From the NCBI GenBank assembly GCA_963691775.1, contig OY829369.1:4030001-4094000 (forward strand): a DNA stretch of 64,000 bases, written 5' to 3'. Of this stretch, positions 24,095 through 32,179 are shown in pieces; the first letter of the stretch is position 1; the number at the start of each line of letters is the position of its first letter. The DNA comes from JAZBPO01 sp963691775. Lineage in GTDB: Bacteria > Pseudomonadota > Gammaproteobacteria > Pseudomonadales > Azotimanducaceae. The notes beneath the pieces were generated by a model. That model was given only the letters and a program-made list of their open reading frames with translations. It was not told where the DNA came from and ran no database searches. The translations under genes were made by a program, and so were the position numbers.

Positions 24095-26863
24095 TCAGAG
24101 CGCCGCGATCTCCTCGCGCTGGGCGGCAAGCGTCTGAAGCGCGGCGAGCGCTTCCTCGCGCTTGCCGCGCTCCTTCTCGACAACCGCGGCGGGTGCCTTG
24201 GCCGTGAAGCGCTCGTTCGCGAGCTTTTTCTCGACGCGCTCGACCTCGGCGCGGCGGCGCTCGATCTCCTTGTCCAATCGTGCAAGCTCGGCATCGCGAT
24301 CGATGAGATCTGCCATCGGCACCAGCACCTTCATGTCGCCGACGAGCTGGATGGCCGAGGCCGGCGCGCTCGTGTCGGCGTCGAGATAGGCGAGGCTCTG
24401 CAGGCGCGCGAGCTGAACCAGGAAGCCTTGATTGCGCTCGAGGCGCGCGCGATCGCTCTCGTTACCTTCGGCGAGGAGCACATCGATGGCCTTGCCCGGC
24501 GGCACGTTCATCTCGCCGCGGATGTTGCGTACGCCGAGGATCACACCCTTCACCCATTCGATCTCCGCTTCCGCGTCCTCGTCGACGCGGCCGTCGTCAG
24601 CCACCGGGAAGGCTTCGAGCATGATGGTCGGGCCGTCGCGATCGAGCAAAGGCGCGACCTCGCGCCACACGGTTTCCGTCAGATACGGGATCACCGGATG
24701 CGCGACCCGGAGTACGGCCTCTAGCACTTCGACGAGGGTGCGGCGCGCGGCGCGCTGTTGTGATGGAGAGCCGTCGCGCAGCACCGGCTTGGTCAATTCC
24801 AGATACCAGTCGCAGTACTCGTTCCAGACGAACTCGTAGAGCCGCTGGGCCATGACGTCGAAGCGGAAGGTCTCGTAGGCGAAGTGCACGTCCGTGAGCA
24901 ATTTCTGGAAGCGCGAGACGATCCAGCGGTCTGCGGTCGACAGTTCGATCTCGCCCTCTAGCTCCGCTTCCGCGGTGTTCAGGCGGACGTAGTTCGCGGC
25001 GTTCCAGAGCTTGTTGCAGAAATTGCGATAGCCGGTGATCCGGTTCAGATCGAAGCGCACGTCGCGGCCCGTTGAGGCGAGTGCACAGAAGGTGAAGCGC
25101 AGGGCGTCCGTGCCGAAGGCCGGAATGCCGTCCGGGAAGTCGCGCCGGGTCGCCTTCTCGATGCGCTTTTCCATCTGCGGCTGCATCAGTCCGCGCGTGC
25201 GCTTGGCGACCAGTTCCTCGAGCTCGATGCCTTCGATGAGGTCCAGAGGGTCGAGTCCGTTGCCCTTGGACTTCGACATCTTCTGGCCCTCCGCATCGCG
25301 GACGAGGCCATGGATATAGACGGTCTCGAAGGGCACTTCGCCGGTAAAGCGCAGCGTCATCATGATCATGCGCGCGACCCAGAAGAAGATGATGTCGTGG
25401 CCCGTCACGAGGACGTCGGTGGGATGGAAGGTTCGCAGGGCCTCCGTGTCCTCCGGCCAGCCAAGGGTGCCGAAGGTCCAGAGTGCGGAGGAGAACCAGG
25501 TCTCCAGCACGTCCGGATCCTGCTCGAGGGGCACATCGGCGCCGAGCCCGTGCGTGGCCCGGACTTCCGCCTCGTCGCGACCGACGTAGACCGCACCGTC
25601 GGGCGCATACCAGGCAGGGATGCGATGGCCCCACCAAAGCTGGCGACTGATGCACCAGTCCTGAATCTCGCGCATCCATGAGAAATAAGTGTTCTCGTAC
25701 TGCTTCGGGACAAAGCGCACGCGCCCGGTCTCGACCGCCTCGATGGCGGGGCGGGCGAGCTCCGCCATGGCGACGAACCACTGGTCCGTCAGATAAGGCT
25801 CGACCACCGCGCCGGAGCGATCGCCGCGCGGCACCATGAGCTTGTGGTCGTGCGTTTCGCCGCGCAGTCCGATGGCTTCGAGGTCCGCGAGGACCTGCTT
25901 GCGCGCGTCGTAGCGATCGAGGCCGCGATAGGCCTCGGGCACCTCGTCGTTGAGCGATGCGTCGGTCTCGAAGATGTTGTGCATGGGCAGGTCGTGGCGC
26001 TGCCCCATGGCGTAGTCGTTGAAGTCGTGGGCGGGGGTGATCTTCACGCACCCCGTGCCGAACTCGGCGTCGACGTAGTCGTCGGCGATGATCGGGATAC
26101 GGCGGCCTACCAGGGGCAGTTCGACGAAGGCGCCGACGAGCTCGGCGTAGCGCTCGTCGTCCGGGTGCACGGCGACAGCGGCGTCGCCGAGCATCGTCTC
26201 CGGCCGAGTCGTGGCAACAATGAGGTGATCGTCGCCGGTACTCGTGCGGCGGCCGTCGGCGAGGGGATAGCGCAGTTCCCAAAGGCTCCCTTTCTCTTCG
26301 ACGTTCTCCACCTCGAGATCCGACAGTGCGGTCTTGAGCACCGGGTCCCAATTCACCAGGCGCTTGCCGCGGTAGATGAGGCCGTCCTCGTACAGGCGCA
26401 CGAAGACCTCGGCCACGGCGCGCGAGAAGCCATCGTCCATGGTGAAGCGCTCACGGGACCAGTCGACGGACGCGCCCATGCGGCGCAACTGCTCGGTGAT
26501 CTGTCCGCCCGACGTCTGTTTCCATGCCCACACGCGCTCGACGAACGTCTCGCGGCCGAGATCGGCGCGGCTCTGCTGCTGCTGCTCGAGCTGACGCTCA
26601 ACCACCATCTGCGTCGCGATGCCTGCGTGGTCCGTACCCACCTGCCAGAGCGTGTTGCGTCCGCACATGCGCTGATGGCGAATCAGCGCATCCATGAGCG
26701 TGTCCTGGAACGCATGGCCCATGTGCAGACTGCCGGTGACATTCGGCGGTGGAATCATGATGCAGAAGGAATTGCCCTTGCCCTGGGGCGCGAACCAGCC
26801 GGCGCGCTCCCATTCCGCGTAGAGCGCCTGCTCGATGTCTTTGGGCTGGTAGGTCTTGTCCAT
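24095..26863 (-). CDS. valS: Valine-tRNA ligase
   Basis: A 922-residue class-I synthetase of normal length. It shows HMGH (47-50), the CP1 editing-domain segments TTRPETMLGDAAVAVHPDD and GTGCVKITPAHDFNDY, the NTYFSWMREIQDWCISRQLWWGHRIPAW connective-peptide segment, DVLVTGHDIIFFWVARMIMM, and KMSKSKGN near residue 550. A C-terminal coiled coil (about 855-922: ELARLDKEIERRRAEVERVEKKL) is typical of ValRS. It charges tRNA-Val and edits Thr-tRNA. It is five bases after the small unknown gene and belongs to the pepA-holC-valS cluster. Confidence 0.97.
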   Translation of the reverse strand: MDKTYQPKDIEQALYAEWERAGWFAPQGKGNSFCIMIPPPNVTGSLHMGHAFQDTLMDALIRHQRMCGRNTLWQVGTDHAGIATQMVVERQLEQQQQSRADLGRETFVERVWAWKQTSGGQITEQLRRMGASVDWSRERFTMDDGFSRAVAEVFVRLYEDGLIYRGKRLVNWDPVLKTALSDLEVENVEEKGSLWELRYPLADGRRTSTGDDHLIVATTRPETMLGDAAVAVHPDDERYAELVGAFVELPLVGRRIPIIADDYVDAEFGTGCVKITPAHDFNDYAMGQRHDLPMHNIFETDASLNDEVPEAYRGLDRYDARKQVLADLEAIGLRGETHDHKLMVPRGDRSGAVVEPYLTDQWFVAMAELARPAIEAVETGRVRFVPKQYENTYFSWMREIQDWCISRQLWWGHRIPAWYAPDGAVYVGRDEAEVRATHGLGADVPLEQDPDVLETWFSSALWTFGTLGWPEDTEALRTFHPTDVLVTGHDIIFFWVARMIMMTLRFTGEVPFETVYIHGLVRDAEGQKMSKSKGNGLDPLDLIEGIELEELVAKRTRGLMQPQMEKRIEKATRRDFPDGIPAFGTDALRFTFCALASTGRDVRFDLNRITGYRNFCNKLWNAANYVRLNTAEAELEGEIELSTADRWIVSRFQKLLTDVHFAYETFRFDVMAQRLYEFVWNEYCDWYLELTKPVLRDGSPSQQRAARRTLVEVLEAVLRVAHPVIPYLTETVWREVAPLLDRDGPTIMLEAFPVADDGRVDEDAEAEIEWVKGVILGVRNIRGEMNVPPGKAIDVLLAEGNESDRARLERNQGFLVQLARLQSLAYLDADTSAPASAIQLVGDMKVLVPMADLIDRDAELARLDKEIERRRAEVERVEKKLANERFTAKAPAAVVEKERGKREEALAALQTLAAQREEIAAL

Positions 26864-26868
26864 GTCTC

Positions 26869-27390
26869 TCAGTTTTTCCGGTTGTCGGCGTCGCGGGACA
26901 GCACGTCTTGCACGATGGCCTCGAGTTCGCGGCGCACCACGCGCAGCAGCTGGTCTCTCAACTGGTCTACGGCTTCGCCGAGCACCTGTTCCATGCGCGG
27001 TGCCAGACGTTCGGCCAGGGCGCTGCGCAGGTGTGTTTCCTGGAGCGCCCGAGCGGACGCGTCGATGTTACGGTCGAGCGCGGCGATTTCGCGGCGCGTA
27101 TCGTCGATGACGCGCGCGCGCTCCGTCGCCCAATCCTCGTCCAAGAGCCGTTGCGTGAAGGTGCCCACATCGAACAGGTCGCCTTGCTCCTCTGCCCGTG
27201 TCTCTGGGTTCAAAGCGCTTGGCGCGATCCCTGAGCCGGTCCTTGGCGGCTCGGCGACGATTTCGTGCAGGACCGGAATTTCCGCGCCGTCCGCGTCTGC
27301 CTCTCCTAGCAATTCCCGTAGCTGTTCCAGGTCTTCGAGCAGATCCTTACGCGCGCGTCCGCTTTGGCCCGGTTTGTCCGCCTCGCTCAC
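26869..27390 (-). CDS. Conserved protein between holC and valS, unknown function
   Basis: A 173-residue acidic protein without signal peptide or membrane segment. The N-terminal third is charged and low in complexity; GDLFDVGTFTQRLLDEDW follows; the C-terminal half is predicted helical (RSALAERLAPRMEQVLGEAVDQLRDQLLRVVRRELEAIVQDVL), probably coiled coil or self-associating. Pseudomonads also have an uncharacterised gene at this position. It begins at a GTG overlapping the holC stop (GTGA), so it is translationally coupled to the DNA polymerase III chi subunit. I cannot assign a function. Confidence 0.75.
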   Translation of the reverse strand: MSEADKPGQSGRARKDLLEDLEQLRELLGEADADGAEIPVLHEIVAEPPRTGSGIAPSALNPETRAEEQGDLFDVGTFTQRLLDEDWATERARVIDDTRREIAALDRNIDASARALQETHLRSALAERLAPRMEQVLGEAVDQLRDQLLRVVRRELEAIVQDVLSRDADNRKN

Positions 27391-27842
27391 CGTCCCCGCG
27401 CTCCGCCGAGTTCGTGGTATTCCAGCGGATAGCCCCGCTCTCGATAGAACCTATAGTGTGCCCGCGCTCGGGTGCGCATCTCGTCGTCCTGACAGACGAT
27501 CTCTGCCACCCGCTCGAAGGATGCAAAGTGCTCGGGGACCCGGTCCGTGAGATTCACGAGCAGGCCCGACGCTGCGTCTTCGATCAACGTCGCTTCAGTG
27601 AGGGTTGCTGGCGTAGCCATGCGGATGGGCGCGCGCACGTCCGATTCGATCGGCGCGTGCGGAAGGAAGGCGCCGGATTCGCCCCAGAGGGCCTCGTCCA
27701 TGCGCGCAATCCCCTCTATATCGTCCATCAGCACAACGCTGCGCAGGCCCTCTCGCCAGGCCTTCGTGAGCAGGCGCACCGCGAAGCGCTCTCGCGCCTC
27801 CGGCCGAACCTCCGTGAGACCGTAGAAGTCGACCCGCGTCAT
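27387..27842 (-). CDS. holC: DNA polymerase III chi subunit
   Basis: A 151-residue protein matching HolC. It starts MTRVDFYGL, then has AVRLLTKAWREGLRSVVLMDD, the MDEALWGESGAFLPHAPIES region with the HolC-typical W and FLPH, and NLTDRVPEHFASFERVAEIV. Chi links the clamp-loader psi subunit to single-strand DNA-binding protein. The open frame extends upstream to 27968, but that part is the end of pepA; start 27842 gives the standard N terminus. It is 22 bp after pepA and overlaps the next gene. Confidence 0.92.
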   Translation of the reverse strand: MTRVDFYGLTEVRPEARERFAVRLLTKAWREGLRSVVLMDDIEGIARMDEALWGESGAFLPHAPIESDVRAPIRMATPATLTEATLIEDAASGLLVNLTDRVPEHFASFERVAEIVCQDDEMRTRARAHYRFYRERGYPLEYHELGGARGR

Positions 27843-27864
27843 CCTAGCGCTGCCGTGCGTCTGC

Positions 27865-29349
27865 TCAGCCCGCGGGCCGAGCGCCGAGCCAGTGCAGCAG
27901 CAGACGCACCGGGCGACCGGTAGCGCCCTTGCGCGCACCCGAAAGCCAGGCGCTGCCCGCAATATCAAGGTGTGCCCAGGGGTACTGCTTGGCGAAGCGC
28001 GACAGGAAACATGCTGCGGTAACGCTGCCGGCCTCGCGACCGCCGATATTCGCCATGTCGGCGAAGTTGGATTTCAATTGCGGCTGATAGTCGTCCCAGA
28101 TCGGCATGCGCCAGGCACGATCACCCGTCTCCTCACCCGAATCGAGCAATGCGCCCGCGAGCGCATCGTCGTTCGCGAAAAGTGCTGTGGCGTGGTGGCC
28201 AAGGGCGATGACGGCGGCACCGGTGAGCGTTGCGATGTCGACCACCGCGGTCGGCTTGTAGCGCTCCGCATAGGTAAGGGTGTCGCAAAGTACAAGGCGG
28301 CCCTCGGCATCCGTGTTGAGAATCTCGACGGTCTGGCCGCTCATCGTCTCGACGATGTCGCCCGGGCGCGTGGCCTTGCCGCTCGGCATGTTCTCAGCGG
28401 CGGCAATGAGGCCGACCACGTTTTCCTTGAGGCCGAGCTCCGGCAGTGCGCTCATGGCCCCGAGCACGCTCGCGGCTCCGCACATGTCGAACTTCATCTC
28501 GTCCATGGCAGCGCCGGGCTTCAGGCTGATGCCGCCGGAGTCAAAGGTGATGCCCTTGCCAACGATCATGCGCGGACGGGCCTTCGCCTTGCCGCCGCTG
28601 TACTCGATCGCGATGAGCTTGGCAGGCTGGTCGCTGCCCGCTGACACGGAAAGGAACGAGCCCATGCCGAGGGCCCGCATCTGCTTCTCCTCAACAACGC
28701 GAACGCGGATGGAGGCGTGCTTGCGGGCCAAGGCCCGTGCCTCGTCGGCAAGATAGGTGGGTGTGCACACGTTTCCGGGAAGATTGCCCAGCGTGCGGGC
28801 GTAGTTGGCACCGTTGGCAATGGCGGCGCTCCCGGCGGCGGCTCGGCGCACGGCTGCGCGCTGGCTGGTCTGCGTATGGAGTGCGAGGCGCGCGATGCGA
28901 TTCGTTTCCGGTTTTTCGCCTATGTACTGATCGAAGCGATAGCTCTCGTGGATTGCGATCGAAACCGCTTCGGCGGCCGTTTGCTCCAGCGTGGCGCCGC
29001 GATCGGTGAACCCGCCGAGTTCGAGCGTGGCCTGCGTCAGGCGCGTTGAGGTCAGGGCAGACAGTGCGCCCCGGAGAACCTTGCGGAGCTCGGCGGCGGA
29101 AAGTGCCTCCCCGCTGCCTGTGCTGACCAGAAGCACGCGTTCGGCTTTCAGGCCCGCCGGGCTGAACAGCATGCAGGTCTGACCGGCGTTCGCGCCAAGG
29201 TCCTTCTCGGCGATGAGCCGACGGACGGAAGCGCCGAGGACAGCCTCGAGCGCACTCGGCGTACGGCCGCCATCGCGCGGATCGACGGCGACGACAAGAC
29301 AGTCCGTGCGTAGGTTCTCGGGACGTCCACCCTTGACGGGAAACTCCAT
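27865..29349 (-). CDS. pepA: Leucyl aminopeptidase (cytosol aminopeptidase, M17)
   Basis: A 494-residue protein with an N-terminal macrodomain-like part and a C-terminal M17 peptidase. The metal and catalytic residues are visible: VGKGITFDSGG (K265, D270), MKFDMCGAASVLG, AENMPSGKATRPGDI and the NTDAEGRL signature at 345-352. It removes N-terminal residues from peptides using two metal ions; in E. coli it is also a DNA-binding accessory protein and regulator. It opens the pepA-holC-(unknown)-valS unit. lptF/lptG, commonly divergent from pepA in relatives, are not here. Confidence 0.96.
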   Translation of the reverse strand: MEFPVKGGRPENLRTDCLVVAVDPRDGGRTPSALEAVLGASVRRLIAEKDLGANAGQTCMLFSPAGLKAERVLLVSTGSGEALSAAELRKVLRGALSALTSTRLTQATLELGGFTDRGATLEQTAAEAVSIAIHESYRFDQYIGEKPETNRIARLALHTQTSQRAAVRRAAAGSAAIANGANYARTLGNLPGNVCTPTYLADEARALARKHASIRVRVVEEKQMRALGMGSFLSVSAGSDQPAKLIAIEYSGGKAKARPRMIVGKGITFDSGGISLKPGAAMDEMKFDMCGAASVLGAMSALPELGLKENVVGLIAAAENMPSGKATRPGDIVETMSGQTVEILNTDAEGRLVLCDTLTYAERYKPTAVVDIATLTGAAVIALGHHATALFANDDALAGALLDSGEETGDRAWRMPIWDDYQPQLKSNFADMANIGGREAGSVTAACFLSRFAKQYPWAHLDIAGSAWLSGARKGATGRPVRLLLHWLGARPAG

Positions 29350-29465
29350 GCGGTCCTCCTAGGATTCGGTGATTCGGCTCGCCGCGTCGCACGTCGTGCG
29401 GGGTACGAGCGGCCGCGATTCTAACGCGAAAAGCGTGCGCGAACGGGTGCGCGAGCGTCTTCGAT

Positions 29466-29960
29466 TCAGTTCTTGGGGACGCGGACGATACGGGTGCCTG
29501 ACGCCCGGTCGGGCCAGGTCAGTTCGGATGGATCAACGAATTTCCAGAGATACCCGAGGCCGAAGAAGCCGAGGGCCGGCATGGCGACCAAAAATCGGCG
29601 CAGGGCCTGGGTCAGCGTGATGCCGTGGCCCCGACGGTCGATCAGCCGCAGATGCCACGCCTGCATGCCGAGGGTACGGCCGTGGGAGAGCCAGAAGAAG
29701 GCGAAGAAGGCGAAGGTCTGCACGAACAGCAGGCTGCCCAGGAGCGGACCGCTGATGGTTTGCATGCCTTCGAGGGACACCGATTCGGCGCCTTCAGGGA
29801 TGATCGGGCGCGGTGCGAACAGGTTGGCGACACCGGTCGTCGTCAAAGCCATCGCAAGGACGAGCAGGCCGTCATAGACCATTGCGCCGAGGCGTCGCAG
29901 CAGGGACGCAGAAGGCAGTTCGGCGGCGACGTCGGGCGCTAGGGGGGTTGGCGTTGCCAT
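29466..29960 (-). CDS. RDD family membrane protein
   Basis: A 164-residue protein with the RDD order: a short N terminus, SLLRRLGAMVYDGLLVLAMAL (R and D at the start of TM1), a second hydrophobic segment (LLGSLLFVQTFAFFAFFWLSHGRTLGMQAW), LRLIDRRGHGITLTQALRRFL and a third segment (FLVAMPALGFFGLGYLW). Family function is unclear; some members are Na+/H+ antiporters. It lies 116 bp upstream of pepA on the same strand. In pseudomonads an RDD gene is also found near pepA, together with lptFG. Confidence 0.85.
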   Translation of the reverse strand: MATPTPLAPDVAAELPSASLLRRLGAMVYDGLLVLAMALTTTGVANLFAPRPIIPEGAESVSLEGMQTISGPLLGSLLFVQTFAFFAFFWLSHGRTLGMQAWHLRLIDRRGHGITLTQALRRFLVAMPALGFFGLGYLWKFVDPSELTWPDRASGTRIVRVPKN

Positions 29961-30004
29961 GGCCGCGCATTCAAGCGCGCACGGACGGCGCGGGCAAGGG
30001 CGGA

Positions 30005-30226
30005 TCAGGCTTCAGTGAGGGGAAGGTCTCGCAGCATTTCCCGGCGCACACGAATGGCTCTCCGGTAAGCGTTCACGAGGGACGCTTGCTCCGCCGCCTG
30101 TCTTTCCACCAGGCGGTTGAGGCGACGCTGGTACTCTAGGATCTCGCGGAGAAGCTTGATGCTGAGGCTGCGTACGACAGCTTCATTGGGATCTTCGAAG
30201 GCGGGGCTCAGAGCAGCTTCACTCAT
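30005..30226 (-). CDS. Small helical protein of unknown function
   Basis: A 73-residue protein. The first 15 residues are acidic and the rest is a long amphipathic helix (VVRSLSIKLLREILEYQRRLNRLVERQAAEQASLVNAYRRAIRVRREML), probably coiled coil, with a strongly basic C-terminal half. CAGGAAG precedes the ATG at suitable distance, and codon use resembles neighbours, so I take it as real. It is the first gene after a conspicuously AT-rich intergenic region and 44 bp upstream of the RDD gene. I do not recognise a family. Confidence 0.6.
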   Translation of the reverse strand: MSEAALSPAFEDPNEAVVRSLSIKLLREILEYQRRLNRLVERQAAEQASLVNAYRRAIRVRREMLRDLPLTEA

Positions 30227-30400
30227 CGAAATGCTTCCTGGAGCTGACCTATCGGACGGGCGCGATTATGAGATAGCGCGCCTTTTGAATCAATCAGATG
30301 ATAAACGGACTCTAAACATATGATTTAAATTATAAAATAGCCTTGTCAAAGGATGACGCCTTGCCGACACTGGCCGGAGTCTTCGACGATAGATAGGGTC
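30227..30400. promoter_or_regulatory. AT-rich divergent promoter region
   Basis: The 174 bp between the divergent small helical gene and the EF-hand gene contain about 60 bases of very AT-rich DNA (30283-30342) in an otherwise GC-rich window. On the minus strand TATAAT (30329-30334) is a good -10 hexamer; a TTGACA is also present but only nine bases away, so the pair does not form a standard promoter. On the plus strand TATAAA overlaps it. DNA melting, H-NS-like silencing or two face-to-face promoters are possible. Confidence 0.45.
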
Positions 30401-31678
30401 ATGCGCCGTCTGCTTCTTCCGTTCAGCCTGTTTTCGGCCGCGTTGTTCATTGCGGCGCTGTGGTTTTTTCTCGATCCACGTCTTCCTGCGATCGCGTCAG
30501 GCTTCGATCGCGATGCATCCGGCGCCCTTGAAAAGCACGAAGCGGGCATGCGGCTCCGCGCAGCGTTCGCGCAGGTAGATCGCGACGACTCCGGAGCGGT
30601 CGACGGCGTGGAGTTCAGGCGCTGGCTCCTTGCGTCATGGCTATCCGGAGCCTCGCGGTCCGTTTCGGTTCCGCCTGCACCGGAGCGCGTTACGGACGCA
30701 GTCCTGCGTCAGTGGCTCGAGTCGCCGGTCGAAGCCGGGCAGCTCGAGGGCATCGGTCTCCTCGTCGTCAATGCGGAGGGCATCGCCTTCGAGCACGCAG
30801 CGGGGGCATTTTCCGCAGCCGAGCCTGTCGCTCTGGGCACTGCGAGTGCCTGGCCCGCGGCGGCTGTCCATGCCTGTCTGCGCGAGCGAGGAGAGCTGAA
30901 TCCGGATGCGCCCATGGGGATGTTCGCGCCAGACTTGCCGGCAACCTGGGCGAAACGTTCGGCGACGGAGCTGCTCTCTCACACCGGTGGGGTGCCCCCA
31001 TACCCGCTGACGGACGCAGCGCCGGACCAGTCGCTTGCACAGGTGTCGCGGGATCTGGTTCGTACCCTGCGGCCCGTGCAACCGGGCGTGCGCTTCGAGC
31101 TGAGTGCGGTCGGACCGCAGATTGCGGCCTGGTGGGCCGAGGAGACGACCGGGCGATCCTGGCGGCGCCTGTTCGTCGAGTGCCTGGGTTGGCCGCTGTC
31201 ACTCGACAAAGCCGAATGGGGCCATGCGGTGCTTGGCACGAGTCCATTCGTCGATGCTCAGGCGGGGTTGTCGCTGTCGCTGCGGGAATATGGAGCCTTT
31301 CTCGCCATGCTGCTCGCGGAGGGCCGCTATGCGGGCGTTCGCAATCTGCGGCCGCGGTCGCTCGCGTGGCTTGAGACGGAGCGCGTGGCAGGGCGCCCGA
31401 TCGAGGGCGGCCCAGAGATGGAAGAGGGCGTCGGTTATGCCCTGGGGGCCTGGTGCGAGCGGATCGCTGCAACTGGCCGCTGCAGTGCTCTGAGCGCACC
31501 TGGTGCGCTCGGGGCCTATCCGTGGTTGGACCGAGAGCGCGACATTGCAGGCGTATTGCTCACGCTCGAAGGGCGCAGGCGTACGCGGGCGTTCGCCGCC
31601 GCAACGCGGCGCCTGGCCGAGCAGGCCTACGGGCGCGCCGTGCTCATCGAGCCTACTTCCGGCGCCAGGCGCCGCTAG
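30401..31678 (+). CDS. Membrane-anchored EF-hand protein with degenerate serine-hydrolase domain
   Basis: A 425-residue protein with an N-terminal anchor or uncleaved signal (2-23). Two canonical EF-hand loops follow, D36-E47 (DRDASGALEKHE) and D60-E71 (DRDDSGAVDGVE). From about 110 it resembles class-C beta-lactamase-like hydrolases: ELLSHTGGVPPYP (190-202), the fold-typical RGELNPDAPM and WLDRERDIAGVLL. The catalytic S-x-x-K is S149-A-W-P152, the Y-x-N site reads ELSAV, and the late H/K-x-G motif reads APGALG. It therefore looks like a pseudo-enzyme that binds calcium and perhaps muropeptides in the periplasm. ATG 30401 is chosen over 30353 to give the anchor at the N terminus. It overlaps ydbL by 26 bp tail to tail. 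Confidence 0.72.
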   Translation: MRRLLLPFSLFSAALFIAALWFFLDPRLPAIASGFDRDASGALEKHEAGMRLRAAFAQVDRDDSGAVDGVEFRRWLLASWLSGASRSVSVPPAPERVTDAVLRQWLESPVEAGQLEGIGLLVVNAEGIAFEHAAGAFSAAEPVALGTASAWPAAAVHACLRERGELNPDAPMGMFAPDLPATWAKRSATELLSHTGGVPPYPLTDAAPDQSLAQVSRDLVRTLRPVQPGVRFELSAVGPQIAAWWAEETTGRSWRRLFVECLGWPLSLDKAEWGHAVLGTSPFVDAQAGLSLSLREYGAFLAMLLAEGRYAGVRNLRPRSLAWLETERVAGRPIEGGPEMEEGVGYALGAWCERIAATGRCSALSAPGALGAYPWLDRERDIAGVLLTLEGRRRTRAFAAATRRLAEQAYGRAVLIEPTSGARRR

Positions 31679-31982
31679 TGGCGCGGATAAACTGGCCGGC
31701 GGGCGTACGGTCGATCGCCTTCTGCCCCGCAAGCATTTCCACGGCTTCCAGATCTATGCCGTTGCTGGCGGCAATTTCTCGATAACGGGCTTTCCGGCGC
31801 GCATTGATGTCTTCGATGAGTGCGCGGGTCGCTGCGTCGCCGGGCGGCGAGACCACGGCCAGATACCCCGTGGCCGACTCGCCTACGAGCCCGGCGACCT
31901 TGGCGTTGTCGAGGTCGTCCGCGAAGGCAGGTTGAGCGAGCCCGAGACCCGCAAGCAGTAGAAAAAGCGCGGCCTTGTGCAT
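31653..31982 (-). CDS. ydbL: YdbL family periplasmic protein (DUF1318)
   Basis: A 109-residue protein with a cleavable signal peptide (LFLLLAGLGLAQPAFA). The mature part has AKVAGLVGESATGYLAVV, INARRKARYREIAASNGI and GQKAIDRTPAGQFI, diagnostic of the YdbL/DUF1318 family. In E. coli YdbL assists assembly of the YdbH-YnbE inter-membrane bridge used for phospholipid transport. It is third in the ydbH-ynbE-ydbL unit, overlapping the ynbE stop by one base. Its 3' end overlaps the convergent EF-hand gene. Confidence 0.9.
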   Translation of the reverse strand: MHKAALFLLLAGLGLAQPAFADDLDNAKVAGLVGESATGYLAVVSPPGDAATRALIEDINARRKARYREIAASNGIDLEAVEMLAGQKAIDRTPAGQFIRATSGAWRRK

Positions 31983-32179
31983 CAGAACAGCTCGCTGTCG
32001 TCGCTGAACAGATCATCGAGCTCGCGTTCCACTTTCACGCGGATCTCGTGCTGGATGTTGATGTTCAGGTTGATGGTGATGGGCTCGTCGGTCGCGACCT
32101 TGACTGTCGGCGTGCAGCCGATCAGCGCGGCGCTGCAGCACAGGAGCGCGAAAGCACTGCGATGGGTTTGCATCGTCAT
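31982..32179 (-). CDS. ynbE: YnbE-like outer-membrane lipoprotein
   Basis: A 65-residue lipoprotein with lipobox ALIGC and acylated C22. TPTVKVATDEPITINLNINIQHEIRVKVE after it is typical of YnbE. In E. coli YnbE in the outer membrane augments the beta-strand groove of inner-membrane YdbH to form a lipid-conducting bridge. It overlaps ydbH by four bases (ATGA) and ydbL by one, so all three should be translated together. Confidence 0.9.
   Translation of the reverse strand: MTMQTHRSAFALLCCSAALIGCTPTVKVATDEPITINLNINIQHEIRVKVERELDDLFSDDSELF

Noticed and set aside
25844..27550. 568-codon plus-strand open frame opposite valS
   Set aside because: Antisense to conserved ValRS sequence; serine/arginine-rich translation without domain signal.
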